A stretch of 64,000 nt of DNA, taken from positions 1 through 64,000 of the forward strand of contig JASMLX010000015.1 in the NCBI GenBank assembly GCA_030748495.1, read 5' to 3'. A program made the translations under genes and the position numbers. Shown piece by piece: positions 63,817 to 64,000 of the stretch. Each line of letters begins with the position of its first letter. The first letter of the stretch is position 1. The notes under the pieces were generated by a model. It did not search any database, had not been told where the DNA came from, and saw only the letters and a program-made list of their open reading frames with translations. Source of the DNA: Candidatus Poribacteria bacterium (lineage in GTDB: Bacteria; Poribacteria; WGA-4E; UBA9662).

Positions 63817-64000
63817 ATGGCTGGTAATACTGTTGAAATCACGGACACAAATTTTGAGGAAGAGGTGTTGCAATCGGATCTACCGATTGTGGTCGACTTT
63901 TGGGCTGAATGGTGTGGCCCTTGTAAGCAAATTGCACCCGCGTTAGAGGAACTGGCAACAGAAAATGCCGGCACCTATAAGATCGGCAAACTCAATATCG
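63817..64000 (+). CDS. trxA: thioredoxin, 3' end outside window
   Basis: From ATG 63817 (AAGGAG at 63803-63808) the frame reads [42 protein letters not shown], with the WCGPC active site of a small redox thioredoxin. The frame runs off the window end after about 61 residues, so the C-terminal half is not seen. No signal peptide: a cytoplasmic disulfide reductant. Confidence 0.93.
   Translation, partial: MAGNTVEITDTNFEEEVLQSDLPIVVDFWAEWCGPCKQIAPALEELATENAGTYKIGKLNI

Noticed and set aside
1-64000. tRNA or rRNA genes, CRISPR arrays, prophage or integrase with attachment sites
   Set aside because: None seen on reading; no T-loop-like GGTTCGAATCC outside coding regions and no regularly spaced repeats.

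Overview
The window most resembles a chromosomal segment of a Candidatus Poribacteria-like bacterium. The pointers are the C-terminal sorting domain carrying NPFNPETWIP (twice), the mix of phytanoyl-CoA dioxygenases, Gfo/Idh/MocA oxidoreductases, sugar phosphate isomerases, enolase-superfamily enzymes, M81 (MlrC) and DUF6785 proteins, and lipoproteins of a diderm cell envelope. This assignment rests on family content and remembered motifs, not on a marker gene. The code is standard (TGA is a normal stop). TTG and GTG starts are common, and several promoters fit the sigma-70 pattern TTGAC(A/G)-17-TAtaAT.

Layout. 1-6.4 kb: a SUMF1-type lipoprotein, then an isomerase and an SCP2-like gene among relics (DUF6785 fragment, IS982 remnant, orphan sorting domain, and a decayed deiodinase-like gene with TGA at the selenocysteine position). 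6.4-12.3 kb: two Gfo/Idh/MocA dehydrogenases, a TPR protein and a pair of secreted paralogues. 12.4-14.7 kb: two broken genes (GH43/GH32-like and mandelate racemase-like). 15.0-22.8 kb: an M81 metallopeptidase, then on the minus strand a GspC-like protein, a HEAT-repeat plus six-hairpin glycosidase and a purple-acid-phosphatase-like enzyme whose start runs into an ISKra4-like relic. 24.2-32.1 kb: PhyH plus a triple-DUF5069 protein, an LRR-histidine kinase relic, PAP2, a secreted protein and a 1048-residue metalloprotease with dockerin and sorting domain. 32.2-40.2 kb: PhyH and DegT (minus), diverging from a likely catabolic run of deacetylase, isomerase, enolase-superfamily dehydratase and DUF6785 membrane protein, then PyrK. 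40.3-45.3 kb: relics around an aldo/keto reductase and a second intact enolase-superfamily enzyme. 45.3-51.7 kb: DUF4398/OmpA lipoproteins diverging from a tyrA-cmk-plsC-MBL housekeeping cluster, with a structured leader before tyrA. 52.1-64.0 kb: isomerase, LysM protein, GH2 enzyme, SbcD relic, CRTAC1-like and LamG proteins, two lipoproteins, FetAB and the start of thioredoxin.

Two signals stand out. First, four otherwise different secreted proteins (ends at 11433, 12197, 29012 and 60080) share the C-terminal tail AVxxKxKLxxxWxx(I/L)(K/R), which looks like a surface-sorting or anchoring tag. Second, the tyrA leader combines a near-consensus promoter, a 13-nt perfect Shine-Dalgarno, a 14-codon ORF, a 12-bp hairpin whose arms hold SD and anti-SD sequences, and a strong terminator; it looks like an attenuator or translation-coupled riboregulator.

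About eleven loci are visibly broken, and several resemble intact genes in the same window. This suggests gene-family expansion followed by decay, as expected in a host-associated or small-population lineage.
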